From assembly GCF_003347605.1 (NCBI RefSeq), contig NZ_QDFZ01000015.1, forward strand, positions 1-64,000: a stretch of 64,000 nucleotides of DNA, written 5' to 3'. The notes below the pieces were generated by a model. That model was given only the letters and a program-made list of their open reading frames with translations, was not told where the DNA came from and searched no databases. Both the position numbers and the translations under genes were made by a program. Of the stretch, positions 55,772 through 63,462 are shown in pieces. The stretch comes from Chryseobacterium sp. KLBC 52 (GTDB lineage Bacteria; Bacteroidota; Bacteroidia; Flavobacteriales; Weeksellaceae). Numbering within the stretch: the stretch's first letter is position 1; each line of letters begins with the position of its first letter.

Positions 55772-56301
55772 AAAAAGCGTCAGAATCTCTGACCATTATG
55801 ACCAATATCGTTCTTCCGAACGAAACCAACTCTTTAAGAAACCTTTTCGGTGGTGAACTTCTGGCAAAAATGGACCGTTGTGCGTCTATTTCTGCAGCTA
55901 GACACTGTGAAAGAAGAGTAGTAACGGCTTCTGTAAATCACGTATCTTTCAACCATCCGATTCCGGAAGGAGGTGTAGTGGTATTGGAATCTAAAGTTTC
56001 CAGAGCATTCTCTACTTCTATGGAAGTGTATGTAGATGTGTGGTTGGATGACCCGATTAACCAGAAGAAAATTCATACCAATGCAGGGATTTATACCTTC
56101 GTTGCAGTAGATGAATTCAACCGTCCGATTCCTATTCCAGAAATGATTCCTGAAACAGATGAGGAAAAAGAAAGATTTGCAGCAGCATTCCGTAGAAAAG
56201 AACTTTCATTAATCCTTTCCGGAAGAATGAAACCCCTGGAATCTGTAGAGCTTAAAAAACTATTTCAGGAACCACAGGAGTCTAAAAAAGACAAGAAATA
56301 A
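55759..56301 (+). CDS. Hotdog-fold acyl-CoA thioesterase
   Basis: A 180-residue cytoplasmic thioesterase of the acyl-CoA hydrolase (BFIT/YciA) group: MTNIVLPNETNSLRNLFGGE, then LLAKMDRCASISAARHCERR and VVTASVNHVSFNHPIPEGGV carry the Asn, Asp and His residues that form the hotdog active site. It removes CoA from acyl chains; chain length cannot be told. It overlaps the HU-like gene by 13 nt and is followed directly by the CACAAA repeat. Confidence 0.9.
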   Translation: MAKIKKASESLTIMTNIVLPNETNSLRNLFGGELLAKMDRCASISAARHCERRVVTASVNHVSFNHPIPEGGVVVLESKVSRAFSTSMEVYVDVWLDDPINQKKIHTNAGIYTFVAVDEFNRPIPIPEMIPETDEEKERFAAAFRRKELSLILSGRMKPLESVELKKLFQEPQESKKDKK

Positions 56302-56350
56302 AACACAAAAAACACAAATGATTGGCACAAATTTTCACAAATGGTTTGTG
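56302..56350. repeat. Left repeat of the GxxExxY element (CACAAA x4)
   Basis: CACAAA occurs at 56304, 56313, 56326 and 56336. The last copy forms a 6-bp hairpin CACAAA-TGG-TTTGTG (56336-56350). The repeat begins on the base after the thioesterase stop codon. Its reverse complement matches the segment beyond the GxxExxY gene. Confidence 0.85.
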
Positions 56351-56378
56351 CTCAGTCAGATGAAAAAAAATAATCAAA

Positions 56379-56765
56379 ATGGATATTTCAGAAAATGATA
56401 TATCAAAAATTGTTTATGAAGCAGGGTATATAGTTCATAAGGCTCTGGGACCAGGACTTTTGGAAAGTGCTTATGAAGAATGTCTGTTTTATGAATTAAG
56501 TAAACATGATATTCTTGTAGAAAGACAAAAACCTATGCCGTTAATTTATGATGAGGTTAAAATGGATGTTGGTTATAGACTTGATTTTTTGATTGAGAAA
56601 AAATTTGTGCTGGAAATAAAATCCATAGAATCATTACAGGATATTCACTTAGCACAAATACTTACCTACCTTCGCTTAAGTAATTGTAAACTTGGGATGT
56701 TGATCAACTTCAATACACTTCAGTTTAAAAATGGTGTTAGGAGAGTAATTAACGGTACTTTATAA
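56379..56765 (+). CDS. GxxExxY-family protein (PD-(D/E)XK nuclease-like)
   Basis: A 128-residue protein of the GxxExxY family (PDDEXK_3, PF13366). The name motif is Gly26-Leu-Leu-Glu29-Ser-Ala-Tyr32 in LGPGLLESAYEECLFYEL. A nuclease-like signature follows: Asp69 (YRLDFLIEKK), Glu79-Ile80-Lys81 (VLEIKSIESL), then the helix HLAQILTYLRL. Function is unknown for the family; a nuclease fold is inferred from motifs. The gene and its start (ATG 56379) lie exactly between two inverted CACAAA/TTTGTG repeats, so gene and repeats look like one unit inserted between the thioesterase and dehydrogenase genes. Confidence 0.9.
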   Translation: MDISENDISKIVYEAGYIVHKALGPGLLESAYEECLFYELSKHDILVERQKPMPLIYDEVKMDVGYRLDFLIEKKFVLEIKSIESLQDIHLAQILTYLRLSNCKLGMLINFNTLQFKNGVRRVINGTL

Positions 56766-56804
56766 TTTGTGGTATTTGTGAAATAAATTAGTGTCATTTG
56801 TGTT
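56766..56804. repeat. Right repeat of the GxxExxY element (TTTGTG x3 plus one variant)
   Basis: TTTGTG occurs at 56766, 56775 and 56797, and TTAGTG at 56788. Read on the opposite strand it gives AAACACAAATGACACTAATT and further CACAAA words, in the same order as the left repeat. It begins right after the GxxExxY stop codon. Confidence 0.85.
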
Positions 56805-56810
56805 TAAACT

Positions 56811-57740
56811 ATGAAAATACTTCTTTTAGATAAAAACCATCCTCTTATTACTGAACAGCTTTTGGCTGAGAATTTTATTTTAGAAGAGGATTTTACATCG
56901 TCTTATGATGAGGTTTGTGATAAAATTGAGAACTACGATGGAATTATTATCAGAAGCCGTATTCCACTAGACAAAAACTTTCTGGAAAAAGGGAAGAATC
57001 TGAAGTTCATCGCAAGAGTAGGTGCCGGAATGGAAAATATTGATATTCCTGTTGCTGAAAAACTGGGAATTCAGCTGATCAATTCTCCGGAGGGAAACAG
57101 AGATTCTGTGGCGGAGCACGTAGTGGGAATGCTGCTGGTGATCATGAACAGACTTTTTATTGCTTCTCAGGAAGTGAAAAACGGGATCTGGAAGCGTGAA
57201 GAAAACCGAGGAGATGAGCTATTGGGAAAAACTGTAGGGCTTATCGGATATGGAAATATGGGAAAAGCTACTGCGAAAAGACTTTCAGGATTTGGATGTA
57301 AGGTGATTTTCCATGATATTCTTCCGGGACTTTCAGATGAATATGCAACACAGGTCTCACTGGAAGAATTGAAACAATCTGCGGAGGTTATAAGTTTACA
57401 TATTCCTTTAACTTCAGAAACCCATTACCTTATTGACAAAACATTCATTCAGGAAATGAAAAATGATTTCTATTTCGTGAATACAGCAAGAGGAAAAAAT
57501 GTTGAAACTAAAAGTTTAGTAGAAGGGTTGAAATCAGGAAAGGTGAAAGGAACTTGTCTGGATGTTTTGGAGTATGAAAAATCTTCTTTCGAGAATATTG
57601 AATCCGAAAATGAAGATCTAAAATATCTTCTGGAATCAGAAAAAGCGATTGTGACGCCTCATATTGCAGGCTGGACGCATCAGAGCAAAGAAAAGCTGGC
57701 TCAGTTTATTGTAGACAAAATTGTAGCTTCACATTGTTAA
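56811..57740 (+). CDS. D-2-hydroxyacid dehydrogenase (SerA-like)
   Basis: A 309-residue NAD-dependent dehydrogenase of the phosphoglycerate dehydrogenase group. The substrate part at the N terminus has GIIIRSRIPLDKNFLEKGKN and RVGAGMENIDI; the Rossmann core has VGLIGYGNMGKATAKRLSGF; the catalytic residues lie in NTARGKNVETKSLVEGLKSG (Arg), SEK..IVTPHIAGWT (His). It lacks an ACT domain, so it is the short form; the substrate could be phosphoglycerate or another hydroxy acid. It is separated from the thioesterase only by the GxxExxY unit. Confidence 0.88.
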   Translation: MKILLLDKNHPLITEQLLAENFILEEDFTSSYDEVCDKIENYDGIIIRSRIPLDKNFLEKGKNLKFIARVGAGMENIDIPVAEKLGIQLINSPEGNRDSVAEHVVGMLLVIMNRLFIASQEVKNGIWKREENRGDELLGKTVGLIGYGNMGKATAKRLSGFGCKVIFHDILPGLSDEYATQVSLEELKQSAEVISLHIPLTSETHYLIDKTFIQEMKNDFYFVNTARGKNVETKSLVEGLKSGKVKGTCLDVLEYEKSSFENIESENEDLKYLLESEKAIVTPHIAGWTHQSKEKLAQFIVDKIVASHC

Positions 57741-57769
57741 GCTATTTTAAAAAAAATAAAATGTAAAAG

Positions 57770-57798
57770 AAGCGGATTTACGAAATGTGAATCCGCTT
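57770..57798 (+). terminator. Rho-independent terminator after the dehydrogenase
   Basis: AAGCGGATT (57770-57778) and AATCCGCTT (57790-57798) form a perfect 9-bp stem followed by a T run. Confidence 0.92.
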
Positions 57799-57922
57799 TT
57801 TTATGATTTTTCGCTTGCAAGTTTTAATTCTCTATTCATTTATGTTAAATAATTCATAATATCCACCTCATATTTATTATTTATTTTGAGTTTTATTAAA
57901 TTGCCGCTCATTTTTGAATCTC

Positions 57923-59185
57923 ATGAAGACGTGTAATTTTGTACTTATCCTAACTGTTTTATTATCGATATTTTCCTGTAAAAAAAAGTCTGAAGCCAAA
58001 GAAGTTTCGGCTGAAAATACAACCAATCTGCCCAACTATGGAAATGTAGATCTGGGTAATATTTTTACAAAAGGGGACGGACAGCTTTTGAATAGACAAA
58101 CTACCGTAAGTTATATCGATCAGTATTACAAGAAGATATGGGAAGGAGGAGACCTTAGCGGTGGAATTCTTGTTGCCAAAGGTGATGAAATCCTGTATGA
58201 AAATTACAGAGGTTTCGGAAGAGAAGGAAATCAAATGCCAATCGATAAAAATACACCTTTACACGTTGCTTCAGTTTCGAAGACTTTAACGGCAATGGCG
58301 ATGATGAAGCTGATAGAGGCAGGAAAAATAAAATTTACGGATCACCTTACGCAGTTTTTTCCAGGATTTCCCTATCCGAATGTTACCGTTCAGACTTTAT
58401 TGGATCAAAGAAGCGGTCTTCCGAAATATGAATATTTTATTACCAAGATACAGCCGGCTCCGGCAGAACTTTCCAAGCCATTTATTACAAATGAAGATGT
58501 ATTGAATATGATCATTAAATATAAACCTGATCTGGCAAGAGATACGGATACAGGATTTATGTATTGCAATACCAACTTTGCTTTATTGGCTTTATTAATT
58601 GAAAAAGTGACCAAAACTCCTTTTCCTCAGGCGATGAAAGAAATGGTTTTCACACCGTTGAAAATGAATAATACGTATATCTTTCAGGAAAAAGATATTC
58701 CAACAGCAGCACAGTCTTTTTATTATGGAGGAAATAAGCTGTATCCTTTAGACAGACTTGATCTGATTTATGGAGATAAAAATGTCTACACTACGCCAAG
58801 AGATCTGTACAATTTCTCAAAAGCCATGTTTTCGAAAAATTTCCTGAAGCCTGAGCTGATGCAGATGGTATTCACTCCTTACAGCAATGAAAAAGCGGGA
58901 ATGAATAATTATGGTTTAGGATTCAGAATGAAAATATTTGATAACGGTGAAAAGCTTACTTATCACAATGGATGGTGGCATGGTACCAACTCGGTATTTG
59001 CCCATCTTTTAAAATCTAAGGTTACCATCGTAGCTATCGGAAACAAATATTCAAACAAAGTATATACAGCTCTTGCATTATCCGGATTATTCGAAGATTT
59101 CCCTTTACAGAAAGAGAAGCTGCATACGGTGATGCATGACAATAAAGATACTTTGAATTCCGGACAGGAAGTTTTTGGAGAATAA
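57923..59185 (+). CDS. Beta-lactamase-family serine hydrolase lipoprotein
   Basis: A 420-residue lipoprotein. The ATG at 57923 begins the signal MKTCNFVLILTVLLSIFSC with the lipobox cysteine before KKKSEA. The class C beta-lactamase/penicillin-binding fold shows SxxK at Ser117-Lys120 (HVASVSKTLTA), Tyr-x-Asn in FMYCNTNFALL, and a KTG-like HNGWWHGTN. Such proteins include D-aminopeptidases, esterases and D,D-peptidases, so the substrate is uncertain. There is no reason to call it a true antibiotic-resistance enzyme. It is monocistronic. Confidence 0.88.
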   Translation: MKTCNFVLILTVLLSIFSCKKKSEAKEVSAENTTNLPNYGNVDLGNIFTKGDGQLLNRQTTVSYIDQYYKKIWEGGDLSGGILVAKGDEILYENYRGFGREGNQMPIDKNTPLHVASVSKTLTAMAMMKLIEAGKIKFTDHLTQFFPGFPYPNVTVQTLLDQRSGLPKYEYFITKIQPAPAELSKPFITNEDVLNMIIKYKPDLARDTDTGFMYCNTNFALLALLIEKVTKTPFPQAMKEMVFTPLKMNNTYIFQEKDIPTAAQSFYYGGNKLYPLDRLDLIYGDKNVYTTPRDLYNFSKAMFSKNFLKPELMQMVFTPYSNEKAGMNNYGLGFRMKIFDNGEKLTYHNGWWHGTNSVFAHLLKSKVTIVAIGNKYSNKVYTALALSGLFEDFPLQKEKLHTVMHDNKDTLNSGQEVFGE

Positions 59186-59189
59186 TGTT

Positions 59190-59197
59190 TACTTTTG
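59190..59197 (+). promoter_or_regulatory. -7 promoter element of the Ig-like lipoprotein gene
   Basis: TACTTTTG matches TAnnTTTG, 13 nt before the ATG at 59211 and after the stop of the hydrolase. Confidence 0.55.
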
Positions 59198-59210
59198 CCT
59201 AAACATTTTC

Positions 59211-60989
59211 ATGAAAAGGTTTCTTTTATTACTCGTTATCTGTTTTCTTGTACATTCATGTGCAAGGGTAGGATCTCCTGTCGGAGGGCCTAAAGATACT
59301 CTGGCACCGAAGTTTTTAAGTTCAAACATTGATACAACAAGAATTAATGTCAAAAGAGATATTCACCAGCTCCGTCTGGATTTTGATGAATATGTGACGT
59401 TGAAGGATATCAATAAAAACCTTATTATTTCACCTCCCATTAAAGGGATCACGAGGATTCTTCCTTCCAATATTGCCAACAAGTTTGTTCTGATTCAATG
59501 GTCAGATACGCTTCAGGCCAATACGACTTATAACTTTAATTTTGGAAACTCAATTGTTGATAATAACGAGTCCAATATTTTAAGGTATTTTAATTTTGCT
59601 TTTTCTACAGGAGACAAATTGGATGATTTGTACATCAGTGGGGAAGTAAAAGATGCGCTCGATACTAAAAAGAAAACCGGAACTACAACAGAAAATAAGC
59701 TGGTGGTAGGATTGTATCAGGTAAAGGATACAATGGATTACAAGAAAAAGCCATACTATATCACCAAGGTAGATGAAGATGGATATTATGAATTAAATTA
59801 TCTGACTCCAGGAAAATATAAAATTATTGCCTTTGAAGACGAGAATGGAAATTCAATGTATGACCCCGGAAAAGAAAAAGTTGGATTCCAGAAAGATCCG
59901 ATCAATTTTGAGAAATCTATTTCAGGATTGAATTTAAAAGTATACCCTTCCAAAAAGGCTGTAAAGTATCTTGAAATGAAAGAGATTGCAGGAGGAATTT
60001 TAATGACATTCGAAGGGAATCCTGATGACGTGAAAGTTCAGTCGCTGAATGAGAAACTGAAAGATGTCAAAATAACCCATACTCCGAAATCAGACTCTGT
60101 AAGAATCTGGTTTGATGCTGTAAAGGATAATGTGGGGCAGGAAGCCAATGAAAAACTGATATTTACTCATAATAAAGGTCCGAAAAAAGACAGTGCCTAT
60201 AGCGTCTCTTTATTTTACAGATACAATAAAAAGAATGCCATGGACCTTAACAGTGATAATGGAGGAGAATCAATAGCTCCACAGTCAGATTTTAAAATAT
60301 CGTCCAACTATATTGTGGATAAAATTGATCCTTCAAAGTGGACACTTAGGGCTAAAGGAGATAGTTTAACAACGTTACCGTTTACTGCTAAAATTTCAGA
60401 AACCAATCCTTATCAGATTCAGGTTCAGTCAGATTTTGTGATGGGAAAAAGCTATCAGCTTACGGTGCCTAAGGAGACTGTATCCTCATACTATGCAAAA
60501 AACACACAATCTAAGCGTTTTGATTTTGATGTTGCCAAAATAGACCAGTTTGGAAGTGTTGAATTCACTATTTCAAATGCACCGGAAACAAATTATTGGA
60601 TTCAGCTGTTGGATTCTTCAGACAAGGTTGCTTATCAGAGGTATATGAAAGGAGATAAAGTGAAATTTGATATCCTCAAACCTGGGGAATACATCGTGAG
60701 AATCCTGGTAGATAATAACGGGAATAAATATTGGGATGAAGCAGATTTTGCTAATGATATTTTTGCTGAAGATGCCTATATTTTCTATAAAAAAGTGATC
60801 GTTAGAGGTCTGTGGGAAACAAGAGAAGAGTGGGATCTGAAGGATACCAGAACACTTGATAATCCTAAAGGAGCTACCCCCGCTGTAGCAGCTCCTGCTG
60901 GGGAAACACCGCCTGTACCGACTGAAGTGAAACAGGAGGTTAAAAAAGAATTGAAATCTCAAAATGCTGTTATAACGCCCGCAAAATAA
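59211..60989 (+). CDS. Ig-like-domain lipoprotein
   Basis: A 592-residue lipoprotein. The ATG at 59211 is chosen because it gives the signal MKRFLLLLVICFLVHSC. An N-terminal SbsA-type Ig-like domain (PF13205, about 30-135) has TLAPKFLSSNIDTTRINVKR and the FDEYVTLKDINKNLIISPP segment. Cna-B/SdrD-like beta domains follow, with YYELNYLTPGKYKIIAFEDE and DILKPGEYIVRILVDNNGNK, and a Pro/Lys-rich tail. These are common among surface lipoproteins of Bacteroidota; the role is structural or adhesive at a guess. It is followed at 4 nt by the haem-binding gene. Confidence 0.82.
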   Translation: MKRFLLLLVICFLVHSCARVGSPVGGPKDTLAPKFLSSNIDTTRINVKRDIHQLRLDFDEYVTLKDINKNLIISPPIKGITRILPSNIANKFVLIQWSDTLQANTTYNFNFGNSIVDNNESNILRYFNFAFSTGDKLDDLYISGEVKDALDTKKKTGTTTENKLVVGLYQVKDTMDYKKKPYYITKVDEDGYYELNYLTPGKYKIIAFEDENGNSMYDPGKEKVGFQKDPINFEKSISGLNLKVYPSKKAVKYLEMKEIAGGILMTFEGNPDDVKVQSLNEKLKDVKITHTPKSDSVRIWFDAVKDNVGQEANEKLIFTHNKGPKKDSAYSVSLFYRYNKKNAMDLNSDNGGESIAPQSDFKISSNYIVDKIDPSKWTLRAKGDSLTTLPFTAKISETNPYQIQVQSDFVMGKSYQLTVPKETVSSYYAKNTQSKRFDFDVAKIDQFGSVEFTISNAPETNYWIQLLDSSDKVAYQRYMKGDKVKFDILKPGEYIVRILVDNNGNKYWDEADFANDIFAEDAYIFYKKVIVRGLWETREEWDLKDTRTLDNPKGATPAVAAPAGETPPVPTEVKQEVKKELKSQNAVITPAK

Positions 60990-60993
60990 GCAG

Positions 60994-61452
60994 ATGAAGA
61001 CCGCTAAGAAAATAGTATTCTGGACTTTTGTGGCATTTGCCCTGATTCAGTTCTTTCCTATAGACAGAACCAATCAGCCTGTGGATGCAAAGGTAAACTT
61101 TGTGGATGCAAGGAAATCACCGGAAAAGGTTAGAACACTGCTTAAAAATGCCTGTTACGACTGTCATTCCAATGAAACAGTTTACCCGAAATATGCTTTT
61201 ATTGCACCCGTTTCCTGGTCTGTAAAAAGCCATGTGAATGAAGGCAGGGAACATCTTAATTTTTCTGCATGGGAAACTTATAATAAGGATTTGAAGGAGA
61301 ACATGCTGACTAAATCCATTCAGACCATTCAGAATAAAACAATGCCGATGCCTGGCTATATCGTGTACCATAAAGAGGCTAATCTTTCAGAAGCAGAAAG
61401 AGCATTGCTGATTCAGTATTTTGAAGAAATGCTGAAGACTAAAACTTATTAA
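60994..61452 (+). CDS. Haem-binding-domain (c-type cytochrome-like) protein
   Basis: A 152-residue protein with an N-terminal signal or anchor helix (IVFWTFVAFALIQFFPIDR) and one haem c site, Cys54-x-x-Cys57-His58 (CYDCHSNETVYPKYAFIAPV). This pattern defines the haem_bd family (PF14376). The distal ligand may be the Met in NKTMPMPGYIVYHKEANLS. It could carry electrons in the periplasm, possibly to the cbb3 oxidase encoded elsewhere in the window, but nothing links them directly. The last 90 nt before the next gene hold a long fold-back repeat. Confidence 0.85.
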   Translation: MKTAKKIVFWTFVAFALIQFFPIDRTNQPVDAKVNFVDARKSPEKVRTLLKNACYDCHSNETVYPKYAFIAPVSWSVKSHVNEGREHLNFSAWETYNKDLKENMLTKSIQTIQNKTMPMPGYIVYHKEANLSEAERALLIQYFEEMLKTKTY

Positions 61453-61468
61453 TTTCTACCATAAAAAA

Positions 61469-61540
61469 CTCCCGCAGATTTTACAAACTGAGCAGATTGT
61501 TTAAAACAAATATCTGTCCGGTCTGTAAAATCTGCGGGAG
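61469..61540. repeat. 72-nt fold-back element with 17-bp inverted ends
   Basis: CTCCCGCAGATTTTACA (61469-61485) and TGTAAAATCTGCGGGAG (61524-61540) are perfect inverted repeats. Inside, CAGAT (61493) pairs with ATCTG (61512) and TGTTT with AAACA, so almost the whole length folds back. GCAGAT words recur in each arm. It lies between convergent genes and could terminate both, but its length and word structure are those of a dispersed repeat. Confidence 0.85.
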
Positions 61541-61555
61541 AATATTTTACAAAAA

Positions 61556-62068
61556 TTATTTCTTTAAATAGCTCTCAAAAAATCTCTTCTGAGAATCAAA
61601 AGCAAGATCTTCAAGATCCAGATCCTGTAAAGGAATCCAGACAGCTTCCGAAATCTCAGAGAGCTCGAGATTTACCTCAAACTTTTCCGAAACATTGTAT
61701 TCATAAAAGAGATCGATCGTATTGTAATCAATTTCCTTGTATTGATAGATGTTAGGAAGGCTGGTGAGGTATTTCAGGTTCGAAATATCGATATCAAGCT
61801 GAAGTTCTTCAAAAAGTTCTCTTTTACAGGTTTCTTCTGCACTTTCTTTAGGGTCGACAAATCCTCCTGCAAGATCGAGTTTCCCTTTTTTAGGTTCTCT
61901 GTTTCTTCTGGTAAGATAAATTTCGTCTCCACATCTGATGACAACCGCTACAGCACCTGCCACATTATTATACAAAGTAAAACCGCATTCCGGACAGCTC
62001 CATTTTTTTTCACCATCCCAGTGTAAGGACTCTCTGCCACAGCTTGGACAATATTTCAATAATTTCAT
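61556..62068 (-). CDS. Nudix hydrolase with N-terminal zinc ribbon
   Basis: A 170-residue protein with an N-terminal zinc ribbon (YCPSCGRESL and CPECGFTLY) and a Nudix domain with the box GGFVDPKESAEETCKRELFE-ELQLD, which has all Glu and Gly residues needed to bind Mg. This layout is that of NADH/NAD-cap pyrophosphatases (NudC-like), but it is shorter than NudC, so the substrate is uncertain. The ATG overlaps the xerD stop by 4 nt. Confidence 0.9.
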   Translation of the reverse strand: MKLLKYCPSCGRESLHWDGEKKWSCPECGFTLYNNVAGAVAVVIRCGDEIYLTRRNREPKKGKLDLAGGFVDPKESAEETCKRELFEELQLDIDISNLKYLTSLPNIYQYKEIDYNTIDLFYEYNVSEKFEVNLELSEISEAVWIPLQDLDLEDLAFDSQKRFFESYLKK

Positions 62069-62979
62069 TGAGCAATATTAATATTTCTCGGGTGATAACT
62101 CAAAATAACATCCCTTAATTCTTCCGTTTTCAGGTGCGTATAGATCTCCGTTGTCGTAATACTGGAGTGTCCCAGCATTTCCTGAATATAACGTAAATCG
62201 GCTCCATTTTGTAATAAATGGGTCGCAAATGAATGTCTGAATGTGTGTGGAGATATTTTTTTGTTAACCCCTGCTTTATCTGTAAGTTCTTTAATAATAA
62301 GAAATACGATTACTCTGGACATAGAAGTCCCACGACTGTTTAAAAACAGAGTGTCTTCATATTTCTTATTGATTTTACCTTTAGAACGAACCTCTTTGAT
62401 ATAACTTTCAAGCAGATCAGCAGTATAATCAGCTAAAGGAACAAAACGGGTTTTGTTTCCTTTTCCGTTTACCTTGATGTATTGCTCTTTAAAGTTGATA
62501 TTGGAGATCTTCAGATCGATCAGTTCAGAAACACGAAGCCCACAGCCATAGAGTACCTCTATGATGCATTGGTTTCTTTTTCCCAGATCTGTATTCACCT
62601 CAATAGCAGCAATAATTTTGTTGATATCAGGCAGGCTTAAAGTATCAGGTAGATATAATCCCAGTTTTGGGCCTTCAAGTAACGCCGCAGGATTGTCTTC
62701 ACGATATTCATCCTCCAGCAGAAATTTAAAGAAAGCTTTGATGGAAGATATCCACCTTGCCTGTGATCTCTCACTGAATTTCTGTTTGGAAAGATTGAAA
62801 ATGTATTCCTGCAGGTTTTCGTAACCGATGGAGTCTGGACCGACGTTTTCCAGATCCTCTTCTGCGTAATCTTTTAATTTCTTAATGTCCCGAACGTAGG
62901 CGTCGAGTGTGTTTTCTGAAAAATTTCTTTCGAAACGAAGAAATATTTCAAAATCTTTGATCTTTTCATCCCAAGTCAT
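62065..62979 (-). CDS. xerD: Tyrosine recombinase XerD
   Basis: A 304-residue site-specific recombinase that resolves chromosome dimers at dif. The N-terminal SAM-like domain (about 5-90) is followed by the catalytic domain with Arg in GCGLRVSELIDLK, the HTFRHSFATHLLQNGADLRY block (His, Arg), GHSSITTT (His) and the nucleophile Tyr280 (EIYTHLK). Length matches XerC/D of Bacteroidota. It lies between ordinary housekeeping genes and not beside a mobile element, so a chromosomal role is favoured. Confidence 0.92.
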   Translation of the reverse strand: MTWDEKIKDFEIFLRFERNFSENTLDAYVRDIKKLKDYAEEDLENVGPDSIGYENLQEYIFNLSKQKFSERSQARWISSIKAFFKFLLEDEYREDNPAALLEGPKLGLYLPDTLSLPDINKIIAAIEVNTDLGKRNQCIIEVLYGCGLRVSELIDLKISNINFKEQYIKVNGKGNKTRFVPLADYTADLLESYIKEVRSKGKINKKYEDTLFLNSRGTSMSRVIVFLIIKELTDKAGVNKKISPHTFRHSFATHLLQNGADLRYIQEMLGHSSITTTEIYTHLKTEELRDVILSYHPRNINIAQ

Positions 62980-62985
62980 TTGTGC

Positions 62986-63408
62986 TTATTTTTTTAGTTC
63001 ACAGTCCGATATTTGTTCTATTTCAATGTTATGGTTCCTCAGGAACGATATTCCATCGTCATCCGAATACTCATTAATATACACCAGTCTCGTAATCCCT
63101 GCCTGCAGAATCAGCTTGCTGCATTCTTTACAGGGAGACAGCGTTAAATATAACGTTGCTCCTTTTGCAGATTGGGTAGAGGCAGCCAGCTTTAATATAG
63201 CATTGGCTTCCGCATGCAATACGTACCAGTGTGTTTTTCCATCTTCATCTTCACAGCAGTTTTCGAATCCCGAAGGAGTCCCGTTGTAACCATCTGAAAT
63301 AATCATCCTATCTTTTACGATAAGAGCTCCCACCTGTTTTCTCTTACAGTAGGAGAGTTTTGCCCATTCCTGAGCCATTTTTAGATAAGCTTTATCAAAC
63401 TTATTCAT
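62986..63408 (-). CDS. Deoxycytidylate (dCMP) deaminase
   Basis: A 140-residue zinc-dependent enzyme of the cytidine/dCMP deaminase family. The zinc and catalytic motif is HAEANAILKLAAS, with SPCKECSKLILQAG holding the two cysteines. The segment GALIVKDRMIISDGYNGTPS and CCEDEDGKTHW are typical of ComEB/dCMP deaminase, which makes dUMP for dTTP synthesis. The stop is 6 nt before xerD, so the two are co-transcribed. Confidence 0.92.
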   Translation of the reverse strand: MNKFDKAYLKMAQEWAKLSYCKRKQVGALIVKDRMIISDGYNGTPSGFENCCEDEDGKTHWYVLHAEANAILKLAASTQSAKGATLYLTLSPCKECSKLILQAGITRLVYINEYSDDDGISFLRNHNIEIEQISDCELKK

Positions 63409-63462
63409 ACCGCAGCATTGTTTTTTTTCGAAATAATTTGGATTAAAATCTTTTAGAAAGAT

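Noticed and set aside
57923..59185. Serine hydrolase as an AmpC antibiotic-resistance gene
   Set aside because: It shares the fold and SxxK motif, but it is a lipoprotein with a non-standard KTG region (HNGWWHGTN), as in many peptidases and esterases.
59175..59210. Extended N terminus of the Ig-like lipoprotein starting at a TTG
   Set aside because: It would bury the lipoprotein signal and overlap the hydrolase stop; the ATG at 59211 gives a clean signal peptide after a promoter element.
62065..62979. Tyrosine recombinase as a prophage or island integrase
   Set aside because: Length, motifs and the neighbouring Nudix and dCMP deaminase genes fit chromosomal XerD; no tRNA attachment site or phage genes are seen.
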